Source: Erwinia psidii
GTDB taxonomy: Bacteria > Pseudomonadota > Gammaproteobacteria > Enterobacterales > Enterobacteriaceae
Direction: 5' to 3'
DNA: 52,782 nt
Assembly (NCBI RefSeq): GCF_003846135.1
Contig: NZ_RHHM01000004.1
Location: 192,046 to 244,827, forward strand
Below the pieces are notes generated by a model. That model did no database searches. It saw only the letters and a list, made by a program, of their open reading frames with translations, and was not told where the DNA came from. This document shows positions 36,375 to 45,817 of this stretch, in pieces. Both the position numbers and the translations under genes were made by a program. Each line of letters opens with the position of its first letter. Within the stretch, counting starts at the first letter, position 1.

Positions 36375-39008
36375 GTGCATCAGTCAGAAATGAGTTTATG
36401 CCATAAACCGAAAAGCACACTGCTGTGCGCTTTTTCATCCAGAAAAATTATAACGACAATAGGTATTGTTTGGGTTGTGGTAGCCCCTGCAGGATGGGCT
36501 GCAATGCTTGCGCCATCGGAGGTGAATGTGTCCACCGAGCCTGCAGTTATCGAATTTAACCCGTCGTTTATGCATGGCACTGCTGTCGACGTTTCTCGCT
36601 TTGATCGGGGAAACTTTGTCTCTCCAGGCGACTATCCTGTCACTGTCACCGTTAATAATCAGAATCGTGGAAAACATACTATTCATTTTACTGCTTCCGG
36701 GAGTGATGCAAGTGCGCAACCCTGCTTTACCGTGACAGAACTTGAACGACTTGGCATCAGGCTAAATATGAGTAACTTTTCGCAAAATAAATCTGAACAG
36801 GACACCACCGAGGCTAATAACACACAGTGTCAGCGTCTGATGGATCTGATTGCGGGGAGTAGCGTAAATTATGATGGTGGCGATTTCCTGCTGTCCGTTG
36901 TTGTACCTCAGGTTAATCTCATCCACTTTCCCCGGGGCTATATCGATCCCACTACCTGGGAATCAGGGGTAACGGCGGGTTTTATTGATTATAACGCTAA
37001 CCTTTACAGTCTGAATTCAGGAACAGGGAATGGCAACGGGAGTAATACCCTCTACAGCAATAATATCGGGCTGCTGGCTGGATTTAATGCCGCCGGATGG
37101 CATTTCAGGAAGCGATTTAACACTAACTGGTCAAATCGTTATGGGATGCATACGCAAAGCTTACTGGGATATGTCCAGACCGATATTACGCCGTTAAAAA
37201 GCCAGCTGATAATGGGCGACAGTAATACGCGAGGCGATGTGTTTGACAGCTTTACGTTGCGTGGTGTGCAGCTCCAGTCGGATGAGCGAATGTTGCCGGA
37301 AGGCATACGAAATTATACACCTGTGCTGCGTGGGATTGCTGAAACCAATGCCAAAATCAGTGTGACCCAACGTGGGCGGATCATTTATGAAACGACCTTG
37401 CCACCCGGACCTTTTGAGCTGACTGATATTGGGGCGATGGGGTACGGTGGTGATTTATTGCTGACCATTACTGAAGCGGATGGCAGACAGCGTAGCCAGA
37501 GCATACCGTATTCTGCTCCGCCAATGTTATTACATGAAGGCGTATCGAATTTTGGTCTGTCAATCGGGCAGCTAAGGGATGATGTTCTGCGTGATAATCC
37601 TACCCTCTTTCAGGGGGTATATCAGTATGGCCTGAGTAGCACCTATACGCTTTATGGCGGTATGCAGGCATCCGAGCGTTACCATGCAATTGTTCTGGGT
37701 AATTCAGTTAATACTTCTGTTGGGGGTATTTATATGGATGGTACTTTTGCGCGAAGCGAGCTACGTGATGCTAAAGCGGAGGGAAACAGCTTCAGAATTG
37801 GTTACAGTAAATATCTGGAACCTACTAACACTGATTTCACCCTCGCGGCCTATCGCTATTCCACAAAAGGTTTTTATACCTTCAGAGAAGCCAGCATCGA
37901 TCGTTATGGTACCCGTAGCAGTTCAAAAGCGGTGGATTATCGTGCTCGTGAAAAACTGACGCTGACGATGGGGCAGCGACTGTGGAATAACGCGTATATT
38001 CATGCATCTGGCAGTATTTATAACTACTGGGATGAACGGTCATCTGCCAGGCAATATTCACTCAGTTACAATCAAAGCGGACGTTATTTTTCCTGGTCCT
38101 TATCTGCATCCCGTTCATATTCTGGCACGGGTAAACATATCAACAGCTATACCGCTTCGATTAGCGTGCCCATAGGACAACGTAGCGTGAATTCCAGACC
38201 GGCATTCAGCTCCATCCATTCGACATATACTCGTGATAATCAGAACAATTCAATGGTACAGATGAACGCGAGTGGGAGTCAGGGCGACAGGAATGAATTT
38301 AACTACGGCATTGGTACAACACTGGGTCGCTACAGTTCAGGATCTCATCAGCAAGGTGTCACTGGTAATGCTAATTATCGTTCCTCTTATGGACAGGCCG
38401 GTATAACGGCTTCATTGGACAGTGAATCAATGAAGCAACTTTCTCTCTCTGCAAATGGTAGCGTGGTTGCTCATCAGGGCGGTGTGACACTTGGCCCGCA
38501 ATTGAGTGATTTGCCTTTTGCTATCATCAGCGTGCCGGGAGGAGAGAATGCTAAATTATTAAATGGTTATGGTTCGTCGGTTGACAGTAATGGTTATGCC
38601 ATCATGCCGTCACTGACTCCCTACCGATATAATTCAATTGCGATAGACGCCAAAGGTCTGCCAGATACGGTTGATGTTCTGGAGAATGAGAGCGTTATTG
38701 TCCCACGCGCCGGTTCTGCTTCGCTAGTTCATATGAGGACGATAATCGGTATGGCGAAAATTTTAACTGTCAAAGACAGCAAGGGCGAATTTATGCCTAT
38801 TGGGACCGAGCTGGTTGATAAAAATGGCGTAAATCAAACTATTGTAGGGCAGGGGGGGCAGGCATTTATCCGGGGTTGGGATTCTGTAGACGCATTGTAC
38901 GTATTGGGCGATGAGTCTGTTACCTGCCGTATTCTGCCTGGGGGTAAAGCTGCGATGGAACAGGGCGTGAATAATATGGAAAAACTGGAGGTGACATGCG
39001 TTCGTTAG
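36375..39008 (+). CDS. Outer-membrane fimbrial usher (FimD/PapC family)
   Basis: An 877-residue usher, normal length. A GTG start at 36375 has AAGGAG eight bases upstream; an internal ATG at 36390 is the alternative. Signal peptide near residues 20-45, then the N-terminal domain (IEFNPSFMHGTAVDVSRFDRGNFVSPGDYPV, two cysteines), the barrel with GYIDPTTWESGVTAGFIDYNANLYS, and the plug region (LRGIAETNAKISVTQRGRIIYETTLPPGPF). The C-terminal domains have the typical AGSASLVHMRTIIG and a cysteine pair late (ESVTCRI, LEVTCVR). It overlaps the next subunit gene by 13 bases. Confidence 0.95.
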   Translation: MHQSEMSLCHKPKSTLLCAFSSRKIITTIGIVWVVVAPAGWAAMLAPSEVNVSTEPAVIEFNPSFMHGTAVDVSRFDRGNFVSPGDYPVTVTVNNQNRGKHTIHFTASGSDASAQPCFTVTELERLGIRLNMSNFSQNKSEQDTTEANNTQCQRLMDLIAGSSVNYDGGDFLLSVVVPQVNLIHFPRGYIDPTTWESGVTAGFIDYNANLYSLNSGTGNGNGSNTLYSNNIGLLAGFNAAGWHFRKRFNTNWSNRYGMHTQSLLGYVQTDITPLKSQLIMGDSNTRGDVFDSFTLRGVQLQSDERMLPEGIRNYTPVLRGIAETNAKISVTQRGRIIYETTLPPGPFELTDIGAMGYGGDLLLTITEADGRQRSQSIPYSAPPMLLHEGVSNFGLSIGQLRDDVLRDNPTLFQGVYQYGLSSTYTLYGGMQASERYHAIVLGNSVNTSVGGIYMDGTFARSELRDAKAEGNSFRIGYSKYLEPTNTDFTLAAYRYSTKGFYTFREASIDRYGTRSSSKAVDYRAREKLTLTMGQRLWNNAYIHASGSIYNYWDERSSARQYSLSYNQSGRYFSWSLSASRSYSGTGKHINSYTASISVPIGQRSVNSRPAFSSIHSTYTRDNQNNSMVQMNASGSQGDRNEFNYGIGTTLGRYSSGSHQQGVTGNANYRSSYGQAGITASLDSESMKQLSLSANGSVVAHQGGVTLGPQLSDLPFAIISVPGGENAKLLNGYGSSVDSNGYAIMPSLTPYRYNSIAIDAKGLPDTVDVLENESVIVPRAGSASLVHMRTIIGMAKILTVKDSKGEFMPIGTELVDKNGVNQTIVGQGGQAFIRGWDSVDALYVLGDESVTCRILPGGKAAMEQGVNNMEKLEVTCVR

Positions 39009-39577
39009 ATAAATATACGTGGCTGACAGTTCCGATAATGATTTTTTCAGGCATGCTTTTTTCACTTCAGCTAAAAGCTGACACAGATTGCAGTAATGGG
39101 TGTAATATTGATGTGTCTTTTATTGGTTCTTATAACGATGAGACTTGCGTTGTAAGCATTAATAGTGGAACTTATTCAGAAGTAGTTTCATTGCCAACTG
39201 TCAGTACTACTTCATTGCAGGCTAATGGTAATGAGGCAGGAAGTAAAAATTTTAATATTACATTGCAGGAGTGTCCGTCCGATCGTACTGTAGCCGTGAC
39301 CTTTGTAAGCAATTTAAGCGCGGCTGATTCCACCACAGGCAATCTTATCAATACAACGGGTGATGGTTACAGTGAAAATGTGCAGGTCAGAATTCGCAAG
39401 GAAGATGGGACACAAGTTGTTATTGACCAAAGTGCCAGTGGCCAGGATTACGTTATTCCCTCTACTGGAAGTGATGTTACACATCAATATACGGCAAGTT
39501 ACTATGCCAATGGTAATAACGCCGTTTCGGCGGGTGTGTTAAAATCACTTGCTGGAGTTCAGCTTGTTTACAAATAG
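38996..39577 (+). CDS. Minor fimbrial subunit
   Basis: A 193-residue pilin-type protein with signal peptide (MRSLDKYTWLTVPIMIFSGMLFSLQLKA). It resembles the FimA-like gene of this operon: VSLPTVSTTSLQANGNEAGSKNFNITLQEC parallels the LPTLSTQTLTAAG...SKSIDINVSGC of the major subunit, the Cys pair is present, and it ends SLAGVQLVYK with the usual C-terminal strand. A GGAGG site lies in the end of the usher gene, with which it overlaps by 13 bases. Two extra cysteines occur near the mature N-terminus (DCSNGCNI), which is uncommon. Probably a minor or adaptor subunit. Confidence 0.87.
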   Translation: MRSLDKYTWLTVPIMIFSGMLFSLQLKADTDCSNGCNIDVSFIGSYNDETCVVSINSGTYSEVVSLPTVSTTSLQANGNEAGSKNFNITLQECPSDRTVAVTFVSNLSAADSTTGNLINTTGDGYSENVQVRIRKEDGTQVVIDQSASGQDYVIPSTGSDVTHQYTASYYANGNNAVSAGVLKSLAGVQLVYK

Positions 39578-39649
39578 ATTAAGGAGGAAGCATTTGCTGT
39601 CTATATCCTGGGCAGTATGCAAAAAATAAATAAATAAAATTTTTGGCGA

Positions 39650-39672
39650 TTTATTGCCGCCTGGCAAATAAA
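39650..39672 (+). terminator. Weak hairpin between fimbrial operon and tssB
   Basis: TTTATTGCC at 39650-39658 pairs with GGCAAATAAA at 39663-39672 apart from one bulged A; loop GCCT. It is in the 131-base gap between the minor subunit and tssB. No long T-run. It could partly end fimbrial transcription. Confidence 0.3.
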
Positions 39673-39708
39673 AATTAATCCTTTAAAATGCACAGTGAAA
39701 GGGAAATC

Positions 39709-40242
39709 ATGACTGCTGGTAAAAGTAGTTCACAAAAATTTATAGCAAGAAATCGGGCCCCTCGTGTTCAGATAGAATACGATGTGGAAATTTATGGTAG
39801 TGAGAAAAAAATAGAGCTTCCTTTTGTCATGGGGGTATTGGCTGACTTATCAGGTAAAGCACTGGAGCCATTACCGCCAGTTGCTGACCGAAAGTTTCTG
39901 AGTATTGATATTGATAACTTTGATGAGCGTATGAAAGCCATGCAGCCTCGAGTTGCTTTTGCGGTGGCTAATACGTTGACTGGAGAAGGTCAGCTGATGG
40001 TTGATATGACCTTTGAGAGTATCAATGATTTTTCTCCTGACGAAATTGCCAAAAAAGTTGACTCACTTTCACAGCTGTTGGAAGCACGGACACAACTGGC
40101 TAATTTACAGACTTATATGGATGGTAAAGCAGGTGCTGAAAGTCTGGTAATGAAAGTGTTGAACGATAAGACCTTACTTAAAACGTTAGCTGCTGAGCCT
40201 AAGCCGAAAAATTCAACCAGTAATGTCCCACGTGAAGATTGA
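39709..40242 (+). CDS. tssB: T6SS sheath small subunit TssB
   Basis: A 177-residue TssB (VipA) protein. It starts MTAGKSSSQKFIARNRAPRVQIEYDVE at 39709 after an AGGGA site; the upstream in-frame ATG at 39688 is not needed. Family blocks: KKIELPFVMGVLADLSG, FLSIDIDNFDERMKAMQPRVAF, VDMTFESINDFSPDEIA and the C-terminal LLEARTQLANLQTYMDGK. It pairs with TssC to form the contractile sheath. The stop is 17 bases from the tssC start. Confidence 0.97.
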   Translation: MTAGKSSSQKFIARNRAPRVQIEYDVEIYGSEKKIELPFVMGVLADLSGKALEPLPPVADRKFLSIDIDNFDERMKAMQPRVAFAVANTLTGEGQLMVDMTFESINDFSPDEIAKKVDSLSQLLEARTQLANLQTYMDGKAGAESLVMKVLNDKTLLKTLAAEPKPKNSTSNVPRED

Positions 40243-40259
40243 GTCAGAAGAAGGGAATC

Positions 40260-41759
40260 ATGTCTATTAATGTAGGAAATAATAAGCAAGCGACAGCCGC
40301 CACGACAACATACAGTGACTTTAATTCTTTATTAAATAAAGAATTTAAGCCCAAATCAGATCAAGCTAAAGCGGCTGTAGAAAATGCAGTAAAAACATTG
40401 GCAGAGCAGGCTCTGGCCAATTCTGTTACTGTTGCTGATGATGCTTACAAAAATATCGCAAAATTTATTGCTGAAATTGACCGTAAATTATCAGAGCAAA
40501 TTAATTTGATTCTGCATCATCCTGAGTTTCAGGCTCTGGAAAGCGCATGGCGTGGTTTGCATTATCTGGTAAATAACACGGAAACAGATGAGAAGCTAAA
40601 ACTGCGCTTCATGGATATCTCTAAGGACGACCTGAGACGTAACATGAAACGCTACAAAGGCATTGCGTGGGATCAGAGCCCTTTGTTTAAGCAGATCTAC
40701 GAAGAAGAGTATGGGCAGCTTGGTGGGGAGCCTTATGGCTGTCTGGTTGCTGATTACTTTTTTGACCACACTGCACCGGATGTTGATTTACTGTCGTCAA
40801 TTGGAAAGGTTGCTGCATCTGCGCATGTTCCTTTCATCACCGGCGCATCGCCTTCTGTATTACAAATGGACTCCTGGCAGGAGCTGGCCAATCCGCGAGA
40901 TCTGACCAAGATTTTCACTCAGAATCTTGAATATGCCGCGTGGAATTCACTTCGTCAGTCAGAAGACTCGCGTTATATCGGTCTGGCGATGCCACGTTTT
41001 CTGGCCCGGCTGCCGTATGGTATTCGTACCAATCCAGTGGAACATTTTAACTTCGAAGAAACCACTGATGGTGCTGACCACAGTAAATATGTCTGGTCGA
41101 ACGCCGCCTATGCGATGGCGGTAAACATCAATCGTTCATTTAAACATTATGGCTGGTGCACATTAATTCGTGGCGTGGAAAGTGGAGGCGTGGTTGAAGG
41201 TTTGCCATGTCACACCTTCCCAACGGACGATGGCGGCATTGATATGAAATGTCCGACAGAAATCGCTATTTCTGACCGTCGTGAAGCTGAGCTGGCGAAG
41301 AATGGTTTTATTCCACTCATTCACCGCAAAAACACAGATTACGCGGCTTTTATCGGGGCACAGTCTTTGCAGAAACCAGCTGAATACTATGATTCAGATG
41401 CTACTGCCAACGCAAATTTGTCTGCTCGCCTGCCCTATATGTTTGCCTGTTCCCGTTTTGCGCATTATCTGAAATGTATCGTGCGTGACAAAATTGGCAC
41501 GTTCAAAGAGCGTGATGAAATGCAGCGCTGGCTAAACGATTGGGTAATGAACTATGTGGACGGCGATCCGGCTAACTCTTCTTTTGAAACAAAAGCACGT
41601 CGCCCTCTGGCTGCTGCTGAAGTGGTGGTAGAAGAAGTAGAAGGGAACCCCGGCTATTATCAAGCGAAGTTCTTCCTGCGCCCACATTTCCAGCTGGAGG
41701 GTTTGACCGTTTCATTGCGTATGGTTGCCAAACTGCCTTCATTGAAAGGCGTTGCCTGA
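40260..41759 (+). CDS. tssC: T6SS sheath large subunit TssC
   Basis: A 499-residue TssC (VipB). The start at 40260 (MSINVGNNKQ) has AAGGGA upstream; the longer in-frame start at 40239 is a TTG overlapping tssB. Core blocks are family-typical: FQALESAWRGLHYLVNNTETDEKLKLRFMDISKDDL, SPLFKQIYEEEYGQLGGEPYGCLVADYFFDH, SAHVPFITGASPSVL, YIGLAMPRFLARLPYG, NAAYAMAVNINRSFKHYGWCTLIRGVESGGVVEGLPCHTFPTDDGG, and the ending FFLRPHFQLEGLTVSLRMVAKLP. It assembles with TssB into the sheath. Confidence 0.97.
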   Translation: MSINVGNNKQATAATTTYSDFNSLLNKEFKPKSDQAKAAVENAVKTLAEQALANSVTVADDAYKNIAKFIAEIDRKLSEQINLILHHPEFQALESAWRGLHYLVNNTETDEKLKLRFMDISKDDLRRNMKRYKGIAWDQSPLFKQIYEEEYGQLGGEPYGCLVADYFFDHTAPDVDLLSSIGKVAASAHVPFITGASPSVLQMDSWQELANPRDLTKIFTQNLEYAAWNSLRQSEDSRYIGLAMPRFLARLPYGIRTNPVEHFNFEETTDGADHSKYVWSNAAYAMAVNINRSFKHYGWCTLIRGVESGGVVEGLPCHTFPTDDGGIDMKCPTEIAISDRREAELAKNGFIPLIHRKNTDYAAFIGAQSLQKPAEYYDSDATANANLSARLPYMFACSRFAHYLKCIVRDKIGTFKERDEMQRWLNDWVMNYVDGDPANSSFETKARRPLAAAEVVVEEVEGNPGYYQAKFFLRPHFQLEGLTVSLRMVAKLPSLKGVA

Positions 41760-41866
41760 TACTATATTTACGTTCCGGGTTTGAATATCAGGAAAGGTTG
41801 ACTGTTTATAAAAAATTGACAGGGCATTGCACTTTGCAATGAGTGAAGTTCTCTGTTTTAGCAGGT

Positions 41867-41890
41867 CGTTACACAACGTGTAACGTTTTT
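41867..41890 (+). terminator. Terminator-like hairpin just upstream of hcp
   Basis: CGTTACAC at 41867-41874 and GTGTAACG at 41878-41885 form an eight-base stem with loop AAC, followed directly by TTTTT. It is 28 bases upstream of the hcp start. A second inverted repeat, CATTGCA/TGCAATG (41825-41841), lies just before it. This could end part of the tssBC transcript or structure the hcp leader. Confidence 0.55.
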
Positions 41891-41917
41891 ATATTAGTGT
41901 CTAATAAGGAAATTATC

Positions 41918-42403
41918 GTGGCACAAGATATGTTTATTAAAATTGATGGCATCGAAGGCGAATCACTTGATGCTTCACACTCTAATGAAATTGAAGTTCT
42001 TACCTGGCAATGGGATGTAGCACAACATTCCAATATGCACAGTGGTTCAGGCGGAGGTTCTGGTAAAGCATCAGTTGCTGACTTCAGCTTTTCTCACTAC
42101 ATCGATAAAGCCAGTCCTAACCTGCTTAGCTACTGTCTGACTGGTAAACATATAAAAAATATAGTTTTCGTCATCCGTAAAGCCGGTGGTGAAGCGCTGG
42201 AATATATGACTATAACATTTACCGATGTCATTATTACCCGTGTAGACATGGCTGGTTCTTCTGATGAAGAAACACGTCCACGTGAACTGGTGAAATTCTC
42301 CTTCACTAAAGTGACACAGGATTATGTCATGCAGAATTCTGAAGGTAGTAAGTCTGGGGTTGTTTCAGCCAGCTATGATGTGAAAGCTAACCTGAGTAGC
42401 TAA
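41918..42403 (+). CDS. hcp: T6SS tube protein Hcp (TssD)
   Basis: A 161-residue Hcp, the ring-forming tail-tube protein. I take the GTG at 41918 as start (MAQDMFIKIDGIEGESLD), which has AAGGA seven bases upstream and gives the family's usual N-terminus; the ATG at 41843 would add about 25 unlike residues. Family blocks: IEVLTWQWDV, GKASVADFSFSHYIDKASPNLLSYCLTGKHI, VFVIRKAGGEALEYMTITFTDVIITRVD and LVKFSFTKVTQDYVMQ. Hairpins with T-runs lie on both sides, so its transcript level may be set apart from the rest of the arm. Confidence 0.96.
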   Translation: MAQDMFIKIDGIEGESLDASHSNEIEVLTWQWDVAQHSNMHSGSGGGSGKASVADFSFSHYIDKASPNLLSYCLTGKHIKNIVFVIRKAGGEALEYMTITFTDVIITRVDMAGSSDEETRPRELVKFSFTKVTQDYVMQNSEGSKSGVVSASYDVKANLSS

Positions 42404-42426
42404 CAGGTTTAGTATTTTATTATTGC

Positions 42427-42455
42427 ACTTGCCATCTTTCAGATGGCAAGTTTTT
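42427..42455 (+). terminator. Strong intrinsic terminator after hcp
   Basis: ACTTGCCATCT (42427-42437) pairs perfectly with AGATGGCAAGT (42441-42451), loop TTC, then TTTT. It is 24 bases after the hcp stop. Genes for tssJ to vgrG continue on the same strand, so either it is leaky or another promoter starts downstream. Confidence 0.85.
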
Positions 42456-42489
42456 CAATCAATGTTTTGATTTCTGGCGCCAGGAAATT

Positions 42490-43089
42490 ATGGAGAAGAA
42501 ATTTACACATTCTCCTTTTACTTTCCTGAGATACAGCAAAATGCAGCATATGAAAAAAATAAATACGCGAGCTAAACATTCAATCCGTTACATAATGGTT
42601 CTGGTCTTTTCTCTCTTCCTGTCTGGATGTGGGTTTTCCTTACCAAAAAAACAGGAGTCGGATACGTTAAAAATAAGCCTGATCGCTGCAAAGGATATTA
42701 ACCTTAATGAAAAGGGAGAGGCTTCACCTTTAAGTATTGCTATTTACCAGTTAAAAGTGGTAGATAATTTCGAAAATAGCGATTTTTTCTCAATTGCAGA
42801 TAGTACTAATACGGCGTTGAAAGAAGAATATTCAAGGATTTATGAGGGAATACTGAAGCCTGGTGAGACCAGAAAAGTTTCTGTTTCTCCAGATAAAGAG
42901 GCTGTCGCTCTTGGTATTACAGCTGCCTATCGGGAGATCGATAAAGCAGATTGGAGTGAAATCATTCCACTTGAAGAAAAAGACAAAAAGAAATCCTGGT
43001 GGCGAAAGATAAAGATAATGCCAGGAGACACGGTTGTTTTTAGCGTGCATTTTAACACATTAGCAATATCTATCGATGAAGCGGACTGA
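42490..43089 (+). CDS. tssJ: T6SS outer-membrane lipoprotein TssJ
   Basis: A 199-residue lipoprotein with a lipobox, LFLSGCGF, the Cys near residue 47. The start at 42490 has AGGAAA just upstream but gives a long basic n-region; an internal ATG at 42550 (MKKINTRAK) gives a normal signal length and is the alternative. The mature part fits TssJ: LKISLIAAKDINLNEKGEASPLSIAIYQLK, FFSIADSTNTALKEEY, ILKPGETRKVSVSPDKEAVALGITAAYRE and W-K-I-x-PGDT. TssJ anchors the TssL-TssM complex to the outer membrane. Three bases before tssK. Confidence 0.93.
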   Translation: MEKKFTHSPFTFLRYSKMQHMKKINTRAKHSIRYIMVLVFSLFLSGCGFSLPKKQESDTLKISLIAAKDINLNEKGEASPLSIAIYQLKVVDNFENSDFFSIADSTNTALKEEYSRIYEGILKPGETRKVSVSPDKEAVALGITAAYREIDKADWSEIIPLEEKDKKKSWWRKIKIMPGDTVVFSVHFNTLAISIDEAD

Positions 43090-43092
43090 CTA

Positions 43093-44439
43093 ATGAGAAC
43101 AAATAAAGTCGTTTGGAGCGAGGGACTTTTTTTACGACCTCAGCTCTTTCAGCAGCAGGAACGGTATTTTGAATATTACGCTCATAAGCGAGCTGCGACT
43201 ATCACACCATTCTTTTGGGGATTTGCACATTATGATATAGATTTTGAGGCGCTCTCCTACGGAAAACTCGTTCTGCGTTCTGGAAGAGGTGTACTTCCCG
43301 ATGGTACACCGTTTGATATTCCGGGCCACGCCGATCTACCTGAACCGTTGAATATCATCCCTGACCATTTAGGGAAGATGATCTATCTGGCAGTACCATT
43401 ACGACTGGATAACAGCGATGAAACTATTTTTGATGTTGGCGATTACGGGTCACTTGCGCGTTTCTTTGCATTTGAAACAGAGTTAAGCGATACCAATTCC
43501 ATTCGGCAGGGTCCGAAACCCGTTCAGTTAGCCAGTTTGCGTCTGAAGCTGGTGGCTGAAAGTGAAATGACGGAATCCTGGATTGGCCTGCCGCTTGCCA
43601 GGGTTAGAGCTATCCAGCCTGATGGCAGTGTATTGCTTCATGTTGATGACTATATTCCGCCGGTTACCGGTTATGCCGCCAATGGTCTGTTGACCGAATG
43701 GCTGACCCATCTTAATGGTTTAGTGAAAATGCGCGCTGAGATGCTGGCCGAACGCTTATCAAACAGCGATGGTAAAGCCAGCAGTGGTGCAGAAGTTGTG
43801 GATTATTTGCTTTTGCAGATATTTAACAAATATGAACCTGTGTTAGATCATCTGAGAAATATTCCTGAGCTGCCTCCTATTGTGTTGTATCAGGAGTTGG
43901 CAAAATTTTCTGGTGAATTGTCGACTTTTATCCGCACGAAAACACGTCGGCCTAAAAGTGCTCCGGGTTATGACCATGCACGGCTTTATCAGTCGATTCA
44001 TCCCCTGGTAGAAGAACTGCACGACTTGCTTAATCAGATCCTGGTACGTGCTGGCCAATTTATTACTTTGCACGCGAAAGGCAATGGCGTCTGGTCTGCG
44101 TCGGTCATGCCGGGTGAACTGCGATCTTTCTCTAATCTGGTTCTTGCTGTGAGTGCTCAGTTACCTATGGATGTCCTGCAACAGCAATTTTCAGCTCAGA
44201 CCAAAATCAGCTCACCGCAACAGCTGCATGAGCTGGTCCGCTCGCATCTTCCGGGGCTGGTTTTACAGTCATTGCCCGTTCCACCACGACAGATCCCTTA
44301 TCAGTCGGGATATGTTTACTTTGATTTGCTAAAAAGCGGGCCTTTTTGGGACAAAATTTCCGGGACGGGTGCGCTTGCTCTGCATGTCGCGGGCGGTTTC
44401 CCTGAACTGAAAATGGAGCTTTGGGGAGTCAGAAACTGA
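43093..44439 (+). CDS. tssK: T6SS baseplate protein TssK
   Basis: A 448-residue TssK, the trimeric adaptor joining the baseplate to the membrane complex. The N-terminus is diagnostic: NKVVWSEGLFLRPQLFQQQERYFEYY. Further family blocks: KLVLRSGRGVLPDGTPFDIP, RLKLVAESEMTESWIGLPLARV, and the C-terminal RQIPYQSGYVYFDLLKSGPFWDKI with ALHVAGGFPELKMELWGVRN. The stop overlaps the tssL start by one base (TGATG). Confidence 0.97.
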   Translation: MRTNKVVWSEGLFLRPQLFQQQERYFEYYAHKRAATITPFFWGFAHYDIDFEALSYGKLVLRSGRGVLPDGTPFDIPGHADLPEPLNIIPDHLGKMIYLAVPLRLDNSDETIFDVGDYGSLARFFAFETELSDTNSIRQGPKPVQLASLRLKLVAESEMTESWIGLPLARVRAIQPDGSVLLHVDDYIPPVTGYAANGLLTEWLTHLNGLVKMRAEMLAERLSNSDGKASSGAEVVDYLLLQIFNKYEPVLDHLRNIPELPPIVLYQELAKFSGELSTFIRTKTRRPKSAPGYDHARLYQSIHPLVEELHDLLNQILVRAGQFITLHAKGNGVWSASVMPGELRSFSNLVLAVSAQLPMDVLQQQFSAQTKISSPQQLHELVRSHLPGLVLQSLPVPPRQIPYQSGYVYFDLLKSGPFWDKISGTGALALHVAGGFPELKMELWGVRN

Positions 44440-45806
44440 TGAGTGAAGCAGACCAGCCAAGGGATATGGAGATTCCTGACCTGACATCAACGCCTGATGA
44501 AACGCTCACACCACAGGCATTGGGTAAGTTTTTGCTTGACGATCGGGCTGGTTATGGCGTGCCTGATATCTCAGCAACGATCGCTTCTGACGATGTTGGG
44601 ATGAGGATCGCGGGTAAAAATGAAATCACACTGAAAAGTGAAGGTGTACAGCAGCGTGTGCTGAAGGTTAAAGCGGCTGAAAATCCTTTACTGGAGGCAG
44701 TACAACCGCTGTTAAGGGCGTTAAGTGACATGCCTGACACGATGTTGTCGTCTGAACATGCCGAGGCGCTGAAAAAGATCCTTAAAAATGAAATCGATTT
44801 ATTTAGTGTGGTGTGCGATGAAATTGAAATTTCATGGAAGAAAATGGCGATCGTGCGTTATTGCATTTGCACTGCGTTAGATGAGGCGGCACTCACCACC
44901 TCCTGGGGCTCACAATGGGGGTGGTCACAAAGTAATATTCTCAATCATTTTGAAGGGGACAATGACGGTGGGAATAAATTTTTCTTGCTGATTGGCCGAT
45001 TGTCGATGAATCCTCATGAATACGCTGATGTGCTGGAAGTATTATTGCGCATTCTGGGATTAGGATTTGAAGGGCGTTACAGCATTCTCGAAGATGGCGA
45101 CCGGCAACTGACTAAAATTCGCCAGCGTCTGCTGACAATTATCCAGAGCACCAGAGATTCAATGCCAGCTGCACTTTCACCTCATGGTCTGGTTGTTCGT
45201 GGTAAAGTAAAAAAAGAGAGATTGATCATACCGGTTCGCATCACTTTTTTACTTACCAGTGTGTTGGTGGCCTCGACTTATATTTGGTGTAAATACTGGT
45301 TATCAAAACATGAGGTCGATCTGCAGCAAAGAATCCATACCATGCAGCGGATTAACTTTATTAAGCATCCCGTTGTTTCGCGACTCAAACTTGCTGTATT
45401 GCTAAAAGAAGAAATAAGAAAGCAGTTAGTCAGTGTGGATGAGAATCAAACACAGAGTAAGGTTGTCTTCCGTGGTGATTCAATCTTTATTTCAGGTTCG
45501 GAAAAAATTATTCCTGAGATGGAGCCAGTGCTGAAGCGTATCGCTAAAGAGGTTCATCGCGTCAATGGCAAGGTGCTAATTGTTGGTCATACTGATTCGA
45601 TACCAGTAAAAACGAAAGCATTTCCTGATAATAAAATTCTTTCAGAAAAACGTGCTGCCTGGGCTGCCCGATATTTTGTTGCCGAAGGTATTGAACCAGC
45701 CAGAATCACCTCTCAGGGTGTTGGCGATACACAACCTGTTAGCAGCAACAAAGATAATCAAGGGCGTGCGCAAAACAGGCGTGTGGAATTTTTCGTGACT
45801 TATTGA
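44439..45806 (+). CDS. tssL: T6SS membrane protein TssL with OmpA domain
   Basis: A 455-residue TssL starting MSEADQPRDM at 44439, overlapping the tssK stop. The DotU part is complete: NPLLEAVQPLLRALSDMP, RYCICTALDEAALTTSWGSQWGWSQSNILNHF, GGNKFFLLIGRLSMNP and LLRILGLGFEGRYSILEDG. One membrane helix follows at about 262-283, then a periplasmic OmpA-like peptidoglycan-binding domain (about 340-455) with VGHTDSIPVK, LSEKRAAWAARYF, VGDTQPV and AQNRRVEFF. It forms the inner-membrane part of the T6SS membrane complex with TssM and TssJ. Confidence 0.96.
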   Translation: MSEADQPRDMEIPDLTSTPDETLTPQALGKFLLDDRAGYGVPDISATIASDDVGMRIAGKNEITLKSEGVQQRVLKVKAAENPLLEAVQPLLRALSDMPDTMLSSEHAEALKKILKNEIDLFSVVCDEIEISWKKMAIVRYCICTALDEAALTTSWGSQWGWSQSNILNHFEGDNDGGNKFFLLIGRLSMNPHEYADVLEVLLRILGLGFEGRYSILEDGDRQLTKIRQRLLTIIQSTRDSMPAALSPHGLVVRGKVKKERLIIPVRITFLLTSVLVASTYIWCKYWLSKHEVDLQQRIHTMQRINFIKHPVVSRLKLAVLLKEEIRKQLVSVDENQTQSKVVFRGDSIFISGSEKIIPEMEPVLKRIAKEVHRVNGKVLIVGHTDSIPVKTKAFPDNKILSEKRAAWAARYFVAEGIEPARITSQGVGDTQPVSSNKDNQGRAQNRRVEFFVTY

Positions 45807-45817
45807 TGAGTTAACTA

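Noticed and set aside
40239..40259. TTG start for TssC
   Set aside because: Overlaps the tssB stop and lacks a site; the ATG at 40260 has AAGGGA and gives the normal TssC N-terminus.
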